The notes beneath the pieces were generated by a model. That model worked only from the letters and a program-made list of their open reading frames with translations, was not told the DNA's origin and searched no databases. Below, piece by piece: positions 1 through 9,522 of a stretch of DNA of 64,000 nt. The stretch covers positions 45,866 through 109,865 of the forward strand of contig NZ_JAUMKC010000020.1 of NCBI RefSeq assembly GCF_030519355.1, read 5' to 3'. The stretch's first letter is position 1, and each line of letters starts with the position of its first letter. This DNA comes from Mucilaginibacter sp. L3T2-6 (lineage in GTDB: Bacteria; Bacteroidota; Bacteroidia; Sphingobacteriales; Sphingobacteriaceae). The translations under genes were made by a program, and so were the position numbers.

Positions 1-1156
1 TGCGGTCTTTAATCTTGCTTTGGCGCTCTTTGGGCTTAGGCAGGTAGCTGAATATGATGGGTATAAGGATAATGCTTAACACATAAGTTAACATTATACT
101 GGTTGATGCGACCATGCCAAATTGCACCAGCAACTCGCTGTTGGTAAAACACAGTACAGCAAAGCCTATCGCTGTAGTAACATTGGCAACAAACGTGGTA
201 AGGCCTGCTTTTTGTATAGCAATGCGCATTGCTTCCATTTTATCCCCGCTAATGCTGTACTCGTAGTAATATTTATTGAGAATAAAAACGCTGTTAGGTA
301 CACCGATAATCACCACAAGCGACGGCATTATCCCTGTTAAAATAGTGATTTCGTAATGCATTAACACCAGGGTGCCCAAACTGCACATTACGCCTATTAA
401 AACCACCAATGTTGGAAAAAAAACTGCATAAACCGAACGGAATACCAGCGTGAGGATACTTAGCGTAATAAATAACGAAAGACCAAGGAAAAGCACAAAT
501 TCGTTCTTGATCAAGTCGCCTACAACGGTACGTATAAGCGGCAGACCAGAATAGTGAATCTGGATGTGGTGCTTCTGCTCAAATTGCCTGCCTTCTTTTT
601 GTATCTCGTTCAGGATGGGGACACGCTTGGGGGTATTGATGATCTTGCCGTCAAAGCTCACCGCCATAAGCGTCGACTGTCCGTCATTGCTTAAAACCAA
701 TCCCTTATAAAATGGCAATGATAAGAATTTTTGCTTAACGCTATCTGCTTGTTTGGTAGTGGTGAGCAGGTTAGGTGCAAGGGGTTTAAGTACATACCTG
801 TGCTGCAGCGTATCCTTTACTATATCATAAACATTCGTAACAGATATAACGCCGCTAACCCCTTTTATGGCTTTAATGTGATTGGCGATTGCATGCCAGT
901 CATTATAAACATCTTTATCAAATATTTTAGGAGATTTAAAACCGAATACCATGGTATTGGCATCCTGCCCGAAAAGCTTTTTGAATTGACCATATCTGAT
1001 GTATGCAGAATCGGTTACCGGCAATACCTTGCCACCGTTAAAAGTTATGCGCACTTTGCTGGCCTGGTAACCCATAAATATGCTGGCCAATACAACCGCT
1101 AAAAGCACACTCAAACGGTTTTTTAAAATAAAATCAGCAAGCTTTTTCCAAATCAT
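1..1156 (-). CDS. MMPL/RND-family transporter, N-terminal part (cut by window edge)
   Basis: Reading leftward from the ATG at 1156, an open frame runs 385 codons to the window edge, so the C-terminal part is missing. Residues about 13-33 form a first membrane helix. A soluble periplasmic-type domain follows to about residue 210, then closely spaced helices (around residues 218-240, 245-265 and 270-290) with a long aliphatic run, as in the sterol-sensing-like half of MMPL exporters. Known members export lipids, hopanoids or drugs across the inner membrane; the substrate here cannot be inferred. It is not part of the efflux operon at 2.5-8.3 kb, which carries a different RND class. The 230 bases upstream hold no other gene. 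Confidence 0.8.
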   Translation of the reverse strand, partial: MIWKKLADFILKNRLSVLLAVVLASIFMGYQASKVRITFNGGKVLPVTDSAYIRYGQFKKLFGQDANTMVFGFKSPKIFDKDVYNDWHAIANHIKAIKGVSGVISVTNVYDIVKDTLQHRYVLKPLAPNLLTTTKQADSVKQKFLSLPFYKGLVLSNDGQSTLMAVSFDGKIINTPKRVPILNEIQKEGRQFEQKHHIQIHYSGLPLIRTVVGDLIKNEFVLFLGLSLFITLSILTLVFRSVYAVFFPTLVVLIGVMCSLGTLVLMHYEITILTGIMPSLVVIIGVPNSVFILNKYYYEYSISGDKMEAMRIAIQKAGLTTFVANVTTAIGFAVLCFTNSELLVQFGMVASTSIMLTYVLSIILIPIIFSYLPKPKERQSKIKDR

Positions 1157-1390
1157 CTAAATTAGTCAATAGGTCAAGGCGGTAAAACTACGAGATTATG
1201 TGCAGATTTGTAACAGCGATTTAAAGATGTGAGAATTGGATGATTTCCGATATTCGTTATTGGCTATTTGAACGAAAAATCAATAAAGAGGCATTTGCGC
1301 ATGGCGGTTTAGCCGGTTATTAAATCACTCCAGGCCCTTCTCTGTCGCTTCTGAATTACAACATTTTTATATAAAACTGGAAACATATTG

Positions 1391-1759
1391 ATGAAAAAAG
1401 TTATACGCAGTTTTGGATATGCTTTTAAAGGATTAGCTTATGCTACCGCCAGTCAGCTTAACTTCCGTATTCACCTTTCAGCAACGGCTATAGTTTTGCC
1501 GTTGGGGTATTTCATGCGAATCAGCAAAAGCGAATGGCAATGGATAATGTTATGTGTCACCATTGTACTCGTTACCGAAATATTCAATACCATGATAGAG
1601 ACACTGGTCGACCTGGTATCGCCGGGGTATAACGAGAAAGCGGGCCATGTAAAGGACATGGCCGCCGGGGCTGTTGTGATTGCCGCTATATTTTCCTTTA
1701 TAACCGCTATTATCATTTTCCTGCCTAAAATATTGTTACTGTTTAACCATGCTGCATAA
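1391..1759 (+). CDS. dgkA: diacylglycerol kinase family protein (DgkA-like)
   Basis: A 122-residue integral membrane protein. The family hallmark lies around residues 58-90: E-I-F-N-T-x-I-E-x-x-V-D, then a Y-N-E-K-A-G-x-x-K-D-M-A-A-G-A-V segment that binds lipid and ATP. Three hydrophobic helices fit the roughly 120-residue trimeric prokaryotic DgkA/undecaprenol kinase fold. The reaction is ATP-dependent phosphorylation of a membrane lipid alcohol; in Gram-positives the same family phosphorylates undecaprenol, so the substrate here is not certain. The ATG at 1391 is preferred to an in-frame TTG one codon earlier. Its end overlaps the recO start by 11 bases, so the two are probably translated together. 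Confidence 0.88.
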   Translation: MKKVIRSFGYAFKGLAYATASQLNFRIHLSATAIVLPLGYFMRISKSEWQWIMLCVTIVLVTEIFNTMIETLVDLVSPGYNEKAGHVKDMAAGAVVIAAIFSFITAIIIFLPKILLLFNHAA

Positions 1760-2474
1760 AACACGCGGTATAGTATTTAAAACCACCGATTACGGAGAAA
1801 GCAGCGTAGTGGTGCAGGTTTTTACTGAAAAATTCGGATTGCAATCGTACATCGTCAACGGCGCGAAAAAGCCAAAAGCCAAAATAAGCCGGAATATGCT
1901 GCAGCCGCTGCATTTGCTTGACATGGTAGTTTACCACAAAGAGGGGGGTAATGTTCAGCGTATAAAGGAACTTAAGAATTCTCCAGTGCTTCAGTCAATC
2001 CCGTATGACGTAATAAAAAGCAGTGTTGCCATGTTTTTGAATGAGGTGCTTTACAAGGCAGTAAGACAGCAGTCGGCAGACGAAAATATGTTTGATTTTA
2101 TTTTTAGTGCGATTCAATGGCTCGACCATCAAACAACCGATTTCAACAACTTCCATTTGCTGTTTTTGTTAAAACTAAGTCGTTATCTTGGATTTTACCC
2201 GGATCGTCACCTGGCAGAGCAGACCGATTATTTTGATTTGAAGAACGGTGTATTCAGCCGCTACAAGCCTGACAGTGCCCTTTATTTATCGCCGCCACAT
2301 ACACAAAGCTTCAGACTTTTGCTTCAAAGCAATTTTGAAACCATAGCAGGCATTAAACTAAGCAACGATGAGCGACGATATCTGATAGGCAAGTTGCTTG
2401 ATTATTTCGCGCTGCATATAGAAGGGTTTGGCAACATAAAATCGCATGAGGTATTGGAGGATGTGCTGAGCTGA
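1749..2474 (+). CDS. recO: DNA repair protein RecO
   Basis: A 241-residue protein with the typical RecO opening (M-L-x-K-T-R-G-I-V, then D-Y-G-E-S-S-V-V-V-x-V-F-T-E-K-F-G), which is the N-terminal OB fold. A helical C-terminal domain follows. RecO works with RecR to load RecA onto SSB-coated single strands in RecF-pathway repair. The zinc-binding Cys cluster of some RecO proteins is not visible, which is common in Bacteroidota. The start overlaps dgkA by 11 bases, indicating co-transcription. A perfect 15-base inverted repeat lies just after the stop and may end transcription between this gene and the convergent efflux operon. Confidence 0.93.
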   Translation: MLHKTRGIVFKTTDYGESSVVVQVFTEKFGLQSYIVNGAKKPKAKISRNMLQPLHLLDMVVYHKEGGNVQRIKELKNSPVLQSIPYDVIKSSVAMFLNEVLYKAVRQQSADENMFDFIFSAIQWLDHQTTDFNNFHLLFLLKLSRYLGFYPDRHLAEQTDYFDLKNGVFSRYKPDSALYLSPPHTQSFRLLLQSNFETIAGIKLSNDERRYLIGKLLDYFALHIEGFGNIKSHEVLEDVLS

Positions 2475-2489
2475 TGTACGATTTTAGCA

Positions 2490-2531
2490 TTACGAATTAC
2501 GATTTTGAAACAGCCCAATCGTAATTCGTAA
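2490..2531. repeat. perfect 15-bp inverted repeat between convergent genes
   Basis: The 15-base arm at 2490-2504 is exactly complementary to 2517-2531, with a 12-base loop. It fills the gap between recO and the efflux adaptor gene, which converge. There is no clear T-run, so it is either an atypical bidirectional terminator or a dispersed palindromic repeat. A related word (TTACGAATTA-type) recurs in the der-era gap at 12178-12197. Confidence 0.7.
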
Positions 2532-2535
2532 ATCC

Positions 2536-3660
2536 CTAATATTTAACGGTTGAGCCATCACGAATCTCGTCTGATGCATTTTTTACTACCTGGTCGCCGG
2601 GTTTAATATTGCCGTAAACTTCAACCTGGCCGTTGGCCTCAAGTCCTTTTTTAACATCAACCCATTCGGCTTTATGGTTCACTACTTTCACCACGAATAC
2701 TTTTTCTGTTGAGGTAGCCACGGCAGTTTTCGGCAGGATAATCGTGCTATCCCGTGACGGCAACGGTACGTTTACCTCTGCAAACATGTGGGGAAGCAGC
2801 TTTTTGTCCTTGTTATAAACATCCATCTCCAGCCGCTCCGAACGCAGCTTTTCATCAAGAGCGCCCGCCAAACGCTGTATCCTGGCTGTAAACTTTTGGT
2901 TTGACAATGCCTGCACAGAAAAGGTAACTTCGTCCTTATTTGTGAGGCCGCCGGTATAACGTTCGGGCACTGAAACCACCAGTCGCAAACGTTGTTGGTC
3001 TTGTAAAACAAAGAGTGGATCGGTACCCTTGCCGCCGGGACCAACGTATGCGCCTAAATTGGCGTTGCGTGCGGTTATTATACCATCAAAAGGTGCCCGT
3101 ATTTCAAGATAGCTAACATTGGCTGCCACTTCTTTATAGGCCGATTTGGCGGCTTCCACATTTGCCAGATCAGCATTTTTCTTTGCTTCGGCCTGCTCCA
3201 GATCGTTTTGCGATATCGTCCCCGGGGTTTTACTGGTATTCATTAAACGGTCGTAAGTAGCTTTGCTTGCAAAGTAAATAGCCTGCTGCTGCTGAATACG
3301 TGATTGGGCTCCAGCCAGCTGTGAGTTTATCTCAGGTGCTTCCAACGTGGCCAGCAATTGCCCCTGGCGTACCTCGGAGCCAACATCAACCAAAAGTTTC
3401 TTAACATAGCTGTTTACCTTTGCGTATAAGTCTACCTGCTGATAGGGAATCAGTTCACCAGGCACGGCTATAGCAGAGCTAAGCTTTCCTTTTTGTACCG
3501 GTACCAATTGAACGGTTGGTGTTTCCACTGCATCTTCTTCGGCAATTGTTTTCGCCTGTTCTTCCTGTTGTTTTTTGTCAGGACCGCACGAGGTTAAAAA
3601 AATGGTCGCTATAAAAAACAACAAAAGGGTTAATCTTGATCTATTTTGTAACATGTTCAT
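2536..3660 (-). CDS. efflux RND transporter periplasmic adaptor (membrane fusion lipoprotein)
   Basis: About 374 residues. An N-terminal hydrophobic segment ends in a lipobox (L-T-S-C), so it is probably a lipoprotein anchored to the inner membrane. The body shows the HlyD/AcrA plan: lipoyl half-motif (V-D-L-Y-A-K-V-N-S-Y-V), alpha-helical hairpin rich in Gln and Ala, second lipoyl half (I-R-A-P-F-D-G-I-I), beta-barrel and membrane-proximal domain. It bridges the RND pump and the TolC-like channel encoded upstream in the same operon. Several in-frame starts overlap the pump gene end; the ATG at 3660 (or 3654) leaves a natural 14-20 base overlap. It is the last gene of the operon. Confidence 0.92.
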   Translation of the reverse strand: MNMLQNRSRLTLLLFFIATIFLTSCGPDKKQQEEQAKTIAEEDAVETPTVQLVPVQKGKLSSAIAVPGELIPYQQVDLYAKVNSYVKKLLVDVGSEVRQGQLLATLEAPEINSQLAGAQSRIQQQQAIYFASKATYDRLMNTSKTPGTISQNDLEQAEAKKNADLANVEAAKSAYKEVAANVSYLEIRAPFDGIITARNANLGAYVGPGGKGTDPLFVLQDQQRLRLVVSVPERYTGGLTNKDEVTFSVQALSNQKFTARIQRLAGALDEKLRSERLEMDVYNKDKKLLPHMFAEVNVPLPSRDSTIILPKTAVATSTEKVFVVKVVNHKAEWVDVKKGLEANGQVEVYGNIKPGDQVVKNASDEIRDGSTVKY

Positions 3661-6600
3661 GATGGTGCAAAGGGACATAAAATTTACTTTCTTTATCTTC
3701 AGGGTCTAACGAAACCGAATCGGTGGAGGCCTTGCCCTGTACCCAGGCAAATACCAGCGGCAAAACCAGCAAAGCAGCAAAGGTTGAAGCCAGCAAGCCG
3801 CCAATAACCGCACGGCCAAGCGGCGAAGTTTGGTCGCCGCCCTCGCCAAGGCCGGATGCCATCGGGATCATACCTACAACCATGGCCAGGCTTGTCATTA
3901 ATATCGGGCGAAGGCGAAGTGCGGCGGCCTCGCGGGCAGATTTTAGCGCATCGCCGTTGTGTTTGCGTAACTCTTCAGCATTGGTGATCAACAGCACTGC
4001 ATTGGATATGGATACCCCTACAGACATAATCATCCCCATATATGATTGCAGGTTAAGCGTTGCACCGGTAAGTTTTACCAATAATAACGAGCCAAACAGC
4101 ACCGCAGGAACAGTTGATAACACTACAAGCGACATTTTGAATGACTGAAAATTAGCCGCCAGCATTAAAAAGATAACTATTACTGCAACAAGCAAACCCG
4201 TCTGCAAGCTGTCGAGGGTTTCAGTAAGTGTTTTAGTTAACCCGCGAAGTTCGATGGTTAATCCGCGTGGGGGCTTACCCAGCGATTTGATGGCGTCATT
4301 TACATCATTAGTGGCAGTGCCAAGATCCGTCTTATGAATGTTTGCCGTCACCGACAAGGTTGGCACTGCCCCTATATTGTCGTTTTCGCCGTACGTTGTA
4401 TCCTGCCTTATTGCAGCAACATCGCCGAGCGCCGGCCGTGATTGTCCGCTTAAAACCGGTATCTGCCTGATATCGTCAAGGCTCGCCATTTTATACTCAG
4501 GTACCTGCACTTGTACAAGGTAGCTTAAACCAGCTTTTTCATCAATCCAGTTATTTTTCTCGGTAAAGCGGGATGAAGATGTCGAGGCTGTAAGGGTGCG
4601 GGATATATCATTTATGCTGACTCCCAATTCGGCTGCCCTCACACGGTCAATATCGACACTGATTGCCGGGTATTTGTAAGATTGTGCAATTTGGACGTCA
4701 CGCAAATAGTTAATCTGTTGCAGCCTTTTTACCACTTTCCCGGCATATTCAACATTCTGTTTTTTGTTTTTTCCGGTTACAGCTATCTCTATGGGTGTTG
4801 TTGAACCCTGGCTTAATATTTTATCAGTAAGCTCAATTGGCTCGAATGAAATCCTTATATCCGGCAATTCCCTTTTCATCTCATGCCTGAAACGTTCTTT
4901 CAGGTCATCCAGCGGCTCTTTATAACCCTCAACCATGGCCACCTGCATTACTGCTTCCTGAGGTCCTGCCATAAACATGTAAATCGGATTTGTTGAGAAC
5001 GATGAAGGGTGAGTGCCGACGATTGTTGAAGTAATTTCTATATTTTGCTTTCCTGCAAGATGCTGCAATATTTTCAATGCTTTCAGTGTACTTGCCTCGG
5101 TACGTTCTAACCGGGTACCGTCAGCACCGCGCAGCCTTACCTGGAAAGCCCCTGAATTAACCTTCGGTAACACATCGTGACCGATTAAATTAAACAGCAG
5201 GAACGCCAGGGCAAAAGCGGTTATCACATAACCGGCAACGATCAGCCTGCGTTTCGGCATCATCCTGTCGATAAAATTCAGATACTTCAGTCTGAATTTA
5301 TCAAAGCGTGTAAGCTTGTGGCCGTTGCCTTTTGTTGCAACCCTTATGGCCAGTTCCTTTTGTTCCCACGGCTCACCTTCATCTTCCAGCGCAAATCCAT
5401 CAGCATGGCTTTTGTCTTCGTGTTCGTTCTTCATTATCCAGTTGGCCATAATTGGCACAAAGGTTTGAGCCAGCAGATAGGATACGATCATCGAGAAACC
5501 TATAGCCAATGAAAGCGGCAAAAACAAAGCACCGGGTATGCCGCCCATGGTGAAAGCAGGCGCAAATACAGCCAGGATACAGAACAGAATAAGTAGCTTT
5601 GGGAAGGCAATTTCCTTACAGGCGTCCCATACAGCCAGAGCCTTGGGCTTTCCCATATCAAAATGCTGGTGAATATTTTCTATAGTTACTGTAGATTCAT
5701 CAACCAAAATACCGATAGCCAGCGAAAGGCCGCTAAGCGTCATGATATTAATAGTTTGATGGAACAGGTACAAGAAGAATATGCCTGAAATAACGCAGGT
5801 TGGGATAGTAAGGATAACTATTAGCGCGCCCCGTTTATCGCCTAAAAATAATAATACCATTAGTCCGGTAAGTACGGCGCCAATAGCGCCCTCTTCGGCC
5901 AAACTTTTTACAGCGTTAATTACATATACCGACTGGTCGAAAACAAAGCTCAGTTTAACATCGGGTGGCAGCAAGGCCTGGAAACGGGGGATGGCTTTCT
6001 TTAAATTTTGCACCACATCCCATGTAGACGCCGAAGCAGCTTTGGTAATCGGCAGGTAAACCGAGCGTTTACCATTTATCAAAGCATAGCCGTTGGTAAT
6101 GTCGGCGCCATCTTCAACAGTAGCTACATCGCGAAGAAACACAGTTTGTATACCGTTTTTAAACAAAGGGATATTGCCAAAATCCGGTACTTTTTTAATG
6201 GTTGTGTTGGCCGGCGTAAGGTAATTATAGTCCCCGATACGTACATTACCAGCGGGTGAATTTTGGTTATTATCCCGTAGCGCCTGTACGATCTGATCCG
6301 GTGTCAGGTTGTGTGCGCGTAACAGCTCCGGATCAGCTTTTATGACGATGGTACGCTGGTTACCGCCAAACGGGGCCGGCGCTATCAGACCGGGTACTGT
6401 TGTAAACGAAGAGCGAACATATACGAGCGCATAATCAAGCAGTTCGTTGTTGCTTCGGGTGGGGCTGCTTAAAACCAACTGTCCCACAGGCAGTGTCGAC
6501 GCGTCAAATCTTAAAATAAATGGCGGCTGCGAACCCTGTGGGAACCCCGCCTGTGCACGATTGGTATAACTTGTTACCTCAGCCGCCGCCTGCGCCATAT

Positions 6601-6898
6601 TGGTGCCTTCGTAAAAAGTTACTTTTATCAGGGTAAGTCCCTGTATGTTTTTGGTTTCGATACTCTTTACACCAGACACAAACAATAACAGGTTTACGTA
6701 TTGTTTACCAAAATAAGCCTCCATTTGGTTTGGCGTAAAACCGCCATAAGGATGCGACACATAAATGACCGGCAAATCCAAATCGGGAAAAATATCGATT
6801 TTAATATTACGGACAGCATTTATACCGAAAAAAAACAACCCGGCCACAATCACCAGTATGGTAATCGGCTTTTGCAGCGCGCCTTTAATCATTCCCAT
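3641..6898 (-). CDS. efflux RND transporter permease subunit (AcrB/HAE1 superfamily)
   Basis: A 1085-residue inner-membrane pump of full RND length. It begins with the standard first helix, then I-D-I-F-P-D-L-D-L-P-V and a P-Y-G-G-F-T-P segment of the porter domain. It has the duplicated plan of two large periplasmic loops and twelve helices; the helix-4 region reads L-A-I-G-I-L-V-D-E-S-T-V-T-I-E-N-I, and the matching C-terminal stretch is S-V-G-V-S-I-S-N-A-V. The pump uses the proton gradient to export drugs, metabolites or solvents. Nothing in the sequence marks it as a metal pump, and the substrate is unknown. It lies 14 bases after the TolC-like gene and overlaps the adaptor gene. Confidence 0.93.
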   Translation of the reverse strand: MGMIKGALQKPITILVIVAGLFFFGINAVRNIKIDIFPDLDLPVIYVSHPYGGFTPNQMEAYFGKQYVNLLLFVSGVKSIETKNIQGLTLIKVTFYEGTNMAQAAAEVTSYTNRAQAGFPQGSQPPFILRFDASTLPVGQLVLSSPTRSNNELLDYALVYVRSSFTTVPGLIAPAPFGGNQRTIVIKADPELLRAHNLTPDQIVQALRDNNQNSPAGNVRIGDYNYLTPANTTIKKVPDFGNIPLFKNGIQTVFLRDVATVEDGADITNGYALINGKRSVYLPITKAASASTWDVVQNLKKAIPRFQALLPPDVKLSFVFDQSVYVINAVKSLAEEGAIGAVLTGLMVLLFLGDKRGALIVILTIPTCVISGIFFLYLFHQTINIMTLSGLSLAIGILVDESTVTIENIHQHFDMGKPKALAVWDACKEIAFPKLLILFCILAVFAPAFTMGGIPGALFLPLSLAIGFSMIVSYLLAQTFVPIMANWIMKNEHEDKSHADGFALEDEGEPWEQKELAIRVATKGNGHKLTRFDKFRLKYLNFIDRMMPKRRLIVAGYVITAFALAFLLFNLIGHDVLPKVNSGAFQVRLRGADGTRLERTEASTLKALKILQHLAGKQNIEITSTIVGTHPSSFSTNPIYMFMAGPQEAVMQVAMVEGYKEPLDDLKERFRHEMKRELPDIRISFEPIELTDKILSQGSTTPIEIAVTGKNKKQNVEYAGKVVKRLQQINYLRDVQIAQSYKYPAISVDIDRVRAAELGVSINDISRTLTASTSSSRFTEKNNWIDEKAGLSYLVQVQVPEYKMASLDDIRQIPVLSGQSRPALGDVAAIRQDTTYGENDNIGAVPTLSVTANIHKTDLGTATNDVNDAIKSLGKPPRGLTIELRGLTKTLTETLDSLQTGLLVAVIVIFLMLAANFQSFKMSLVVLSTVPAVLFGSLLLVKLTGATLNLQSYMGMIMSVGVSISNAVLLITNAEELRKHNGDALKSAREAAALRLRPILMTSLAMVVGMIPMASGLGEGGDQTSPLGRAVIGGLLASTFAALLVLPLVFAWVQGKASTDSVSLDPEDKESKFYVPLHHHEHVTK

Positions 6899-6912
6899 TG
6901 TTTATTTGCCTG

Positions 6913-8313
6913 TTAAAAGTTATTTATAAATATCCCGAAATCGCCCGTGGCAGCAGCTTTATATAATACAGCCTGCCAAACATTATTATGCGCTATGTAA
7001 TTATCAATTTCAGCACGGTTAAGCACATATAAAGCCTGTGTAAGGTCAACGATGGTTGCAAGCCCGTTTTTATAAAGCGTAGTCTTCTGCAGATAAGCGT
7101 CCGACGCGGCTTTAACTTCCTGCGGCACCTCATGATAGTTTTTCAGCGCGTTGGCTATGCGGGTTTCAGCGAGCGCCTGCTGGTTTTGCAACTGCTGATT
7201 CACCAGGTCGTATTCGTTTTTAAATTGTGCCGATGTGAATTTCTGTGACCTCACCTGGTAGCGCACCCGAAACGGATTAGTGATATTCCATATCAGACCA
7301 ACCCCTACAAGGTAATTGTACCTTGTAGGCTGCACGCCTGAGCCATAACTGGCATTATAATCGGCGGGGTTAGTTGCATAATCATATTTAAAACCCGAGC
7401 CCCTGCCCTGAAAAGTGCTGAAAAAGCTAAAGGTGGGATAGCTGAATGTGCCGTAATATCTGGCAAGCTCATCGCTCACACCAATGCGGCTCTGGTATAA
7501 TTTTAATAATGGATGATTTTCGATGCCTACCTGTGCCTGTGGATCGGCATTAGCCGGCGCTTTGGTAACAAAAGCGCTGTCGAGTACAAATTCCTGCGGG
7601 GTAATACCCATATATTGTGCCAAAAGAGCGCTCTGTTCTGCAACGGTTTGTTGTGTGTTGGTCAATGCAATTCGGGCGTTCGATACTTCGGCGTTTGCCT
7701 GCGCCGAATCTACCCCAGGGTTTAGGCCGCTTTTTACCCGGGCTACAATTACTTTCTGCAAATCCAGAGACCGGCGCAGATTGTCTTGCTGCGCTTTGCT
7801 TAATTCTTGTGCGGCAAGCAAATTCAAGTATGTGCTTGCAACCCGTATTTCGTGCTGAAATTGTTCCTGCACCAGATCAGCTGAGTCGCGGCTTACCGCC
7901 CAGCGCTGAACTTTCACCTTTTCGCGCGCACGGCCGAAAGAAAATAAATCCCAGCTAACATTTGCAAGATAAAGTGAACCAAAAGCAGCTTTCCAGTTTT
8001 GATCAGGCAGTGCAGGCCCCGAGGATGCTACGCTAAAACCGCGGTAACCATACAGCGGACCATTTTGCCCGTTGACTGTACCATAAACCTGTTGTGCCGA
8101 AAGATTGACATCCGGTAATTGTTCTGTCCTTGTTTCCGTAAGTAACGCTTTTGTAGCATTCAACTGGTTTGCTTTTGCTTTTATTGAATTATAATTAGCT
8201 AATGCAATTTGCTCCGCGTCTTTAATTGAGAGTACTTTTTGAGCCTGTACTTTGGTGATGATTAAAACACTTAAAAAACCTAAGAAGCAATGTTTTAACG
8301 AGGTTTTTAACAT
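6913..8313 (-). CDS. TolC-family outer membrane efflux protein
   Basis: A 466-residue protein with a signal peptide (cleavage near A-Q-A) and two related long helical-hairpin halves, rich in Gln, Ala and Asn, typical of OEP/TolC channels. Typical pieces are L-L-A-A-Q-E-L-S-K-A-Q-Q-D-N-L in the first half and L-A-E-T-R-I-A-N-A-L-K-N-Y in the second, plus the late L-Y-K-N-G-L-A-T-I-V-D-L-T-Q-A-L element. It forms the outer-membrane exit duct of the tripartite pump. It is first in the operon, with a promoter (TACTTTTG at 8333-8340, minus strand) just upstream and the LysR gene reading the other way. Confidence 0.92.
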   Translation of the reverse strand: MLKTSLKHCFLGFLSVLIITKVQAQKVLSIKDAEQIALANYNSIKAKANQLNATKALLTETRTEQLPDVNLSAQQVYGTVNGQNGPLYGYRGFSVASSGPALPDQNWKAAFGSLYLANVSWDLFSFGRAREKVKVQRWAVSRDSADLVQEQFQHEIRVASTYLNLLAAQELSKAQQDNLRRSLDLQKVIVARVKSGLNPGVDSAQANAEVSNARIALTNTQQTVAEQSALLAQYMGITPQEFVLDSAFVTKAPANADPQAQVGIENHPLLKLYQSRIGVSDELARYYGTFSYPTFSFFSTFQGRGSGFKYDYATNPADYNASYGSGVQPTRYNYLVGVGLIWNITNPFRVRYQVRSQKFTSAQFKNEYDLVNQQLQNQQALAETRIANALKNYHEVPQEVKAASDAYLQKTTLYKNGLATIVDLTQALYVLNRAEIDNYIAHNNVWQAVLYKAAATGDFGIFINNF

Positions 8314-8332
8314 ACGTGTATTTTTTACACCG

Positions 8333-8340
8333 CAAAAGTA
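8333..8340 (-). promoter_or_regulatory. promoter -7 element of the efflux operon
   Basis: The minus strand reads TACTTTTG, matching the Bacteroidota -7 consensus TAnnTTTG, 20 bases before the TolC-like start. The -33 TTTG is weak. The site sits in the 89-base gap shared with the divergent LysR gene, the usual place for a LysR operator; an AT-rich dyad (TATA, eight bases, ATATA) at about 8339-8356 is a candidate. Confidence 0.5.
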
Positions 8341-8369
8341 TAAATCGGTGATATATGAAAAAAATGAAT

Positions 8370-8377
8370 TAATTTTG
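8370..8377 (+). promoter_or_regulatory. promoter -7 element of the LysR gene
   Basis: TAATTTTG matches TAnnTTTG and lies 25 bases before the LysR ATG, giving a leader of roughly 20 bases. It is divergent from, and about 30 bases away from, the efflux promoter, so both could be controlled from one operator. No good -33 TTTG is visible at the right spacing. Confidence 0.4.
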
Positions 8378-8402
8378 TGAGAATCATTAATAAAATTAAT
8401 AA

Positions 8403-9422
8403 ATGAATATCGCCCTCCATCATTTCAGGCTTATTGACACAATTTCAAAAGACGGAACACTTACAAAAGCGGCTCAAACTCTGCATTTAACGCAGTCTGC
8501 ATTAAGCCATCAGTTAAAGGAACTGGAGCGCGAACTGGAGGTAGAGATATTTAGCCGGCAGGGTAAAAGGTTACATTTAACTGACCAGGGTCACAGGTTT
8601 CTACGGAGTTCTGAGAAAATATTGGCAGAAATAAAATCGCTTGAGGAAGATATTAATAATTATAAAAACGGCAAAACTGGTAATTTAACTATCAGCATGC
8701 AATGTTATACCGCCTATCATTGGCTGCCCGGCATCATCAAATACTATAAAAAGCAATGGCCGGATATCAATATCCAGATTTTAAGCGATGCCACCCGCCG
8801 GCCGCTGGAATACCTGATGAACGGCGATCTGGACATAGGTATAATTCGTACACAAATGGTGAACACCAAAATCCGGTATGAACCTATTTTTGAAGACCAC
8901 CTGACCGCTGTAATAAGTAAAGAGCACCCGTTGGCGCAGAAAGACATTATAGAAATTGCTGATTTTCAAGGGCAGGAACTGATATTGCCGTTGTATGACC
9001 CTTCTTACCAGGATACGCCTGTGATAGAGTCGCTTATACAAACGCAGCATGTCAAGCCGAAAACATTGCACCGTATCCATTACACCGATGCTACCATCGA
9101 GATGGTGAATGCGGGTTTGGGCATTACGGTTATGGCGGACTGGATTGTTGAACCCTACCTTGCCGGGCGTAATATTGTTGTGAAACCGCTGCATCATAGT
9201 GTAGCCAAACGCGCCTGGTTTGCAGCTACCTGCAAACAAACACCAGCCATACAAAATTTTTTGGAATGCCTGAAACTCTATTTCTCGGGTGCGGATATGA
9301 ATGTTGATGAAACAGAGAAAAAAATAATTGTAAATGAGCATGTGGTGAAGAAGCGCGCTGGCGTGATAGTCGCTAACCCTGTAGTCAACAGACTACAGGA
9401 CATCAGGAACTATCAGTATTAG
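8403..9422 (+). CDS. LysR-family transcriptional regulator
   Basis: A 339-residue regulator. Residues 1-60 form the LysR winged helix-turn-helix: T-L-T-K-A-A-Q-T-L-H-L-T-Q-S-A-L-S-H-Q-L-K-x-L-E, then L-F-S-R-like I-F-S-R-Q-G-K-R-L. Residues about 90-300 are the periplasmic-binding-protein-like effector domain. It is somewhat longer than the usual 290-310 residues because of a polar tail after about residue 300. It is divergently transcribed from the efflux operon with an 89-base shared gap, so it most likely controls that operon in response to an exported compound; this is inferred from layout only. Confidence 0.9.
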   Translation: MNIALHHFRLIDTISKDGTLTKAAQTLHLTQSALSHQLKELERELEVEIFSRQGKRLHLTDQGHRFLRSSEKILAEIKSLEEDINNYKNGKTGNLTISMQCYTAYHWLPGIIKYYKKQWPDINIQILSDATRRPLEYLMNGDLDIGIIRTQMVNTKIRYEPIFEDHLTAVISKEHPLAQKDIIEIADFQGQELILPLYDPSYQDTPVIESLIQTQHVKPKTLHRIHYTDATIEMVNAGLGITVMADWIVEPYLAGRNIVVKPLHHSVAKRAWFAATCKQTPAIQNFLECLKLYFSGADMNVDETEKKIIVNEHVVKKRAGVIVANPVVNRLQDIRNYQY

Positions 9423-9522
9423 CGGCCGGAATCTGAGAGGGTTAAGTGCTTTAATGAACTATACAATGCTAAAATAAAGTCGTCAGGAAACACTTTGGGT
9501 TAGTTATTTACCTGCTAAATTG

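Noticed and set aside
8781..9341. 186-codon minus-strand frame opposite the LysR gene
   Set aside because: It is the antisense shadow of a clear LysR gene.
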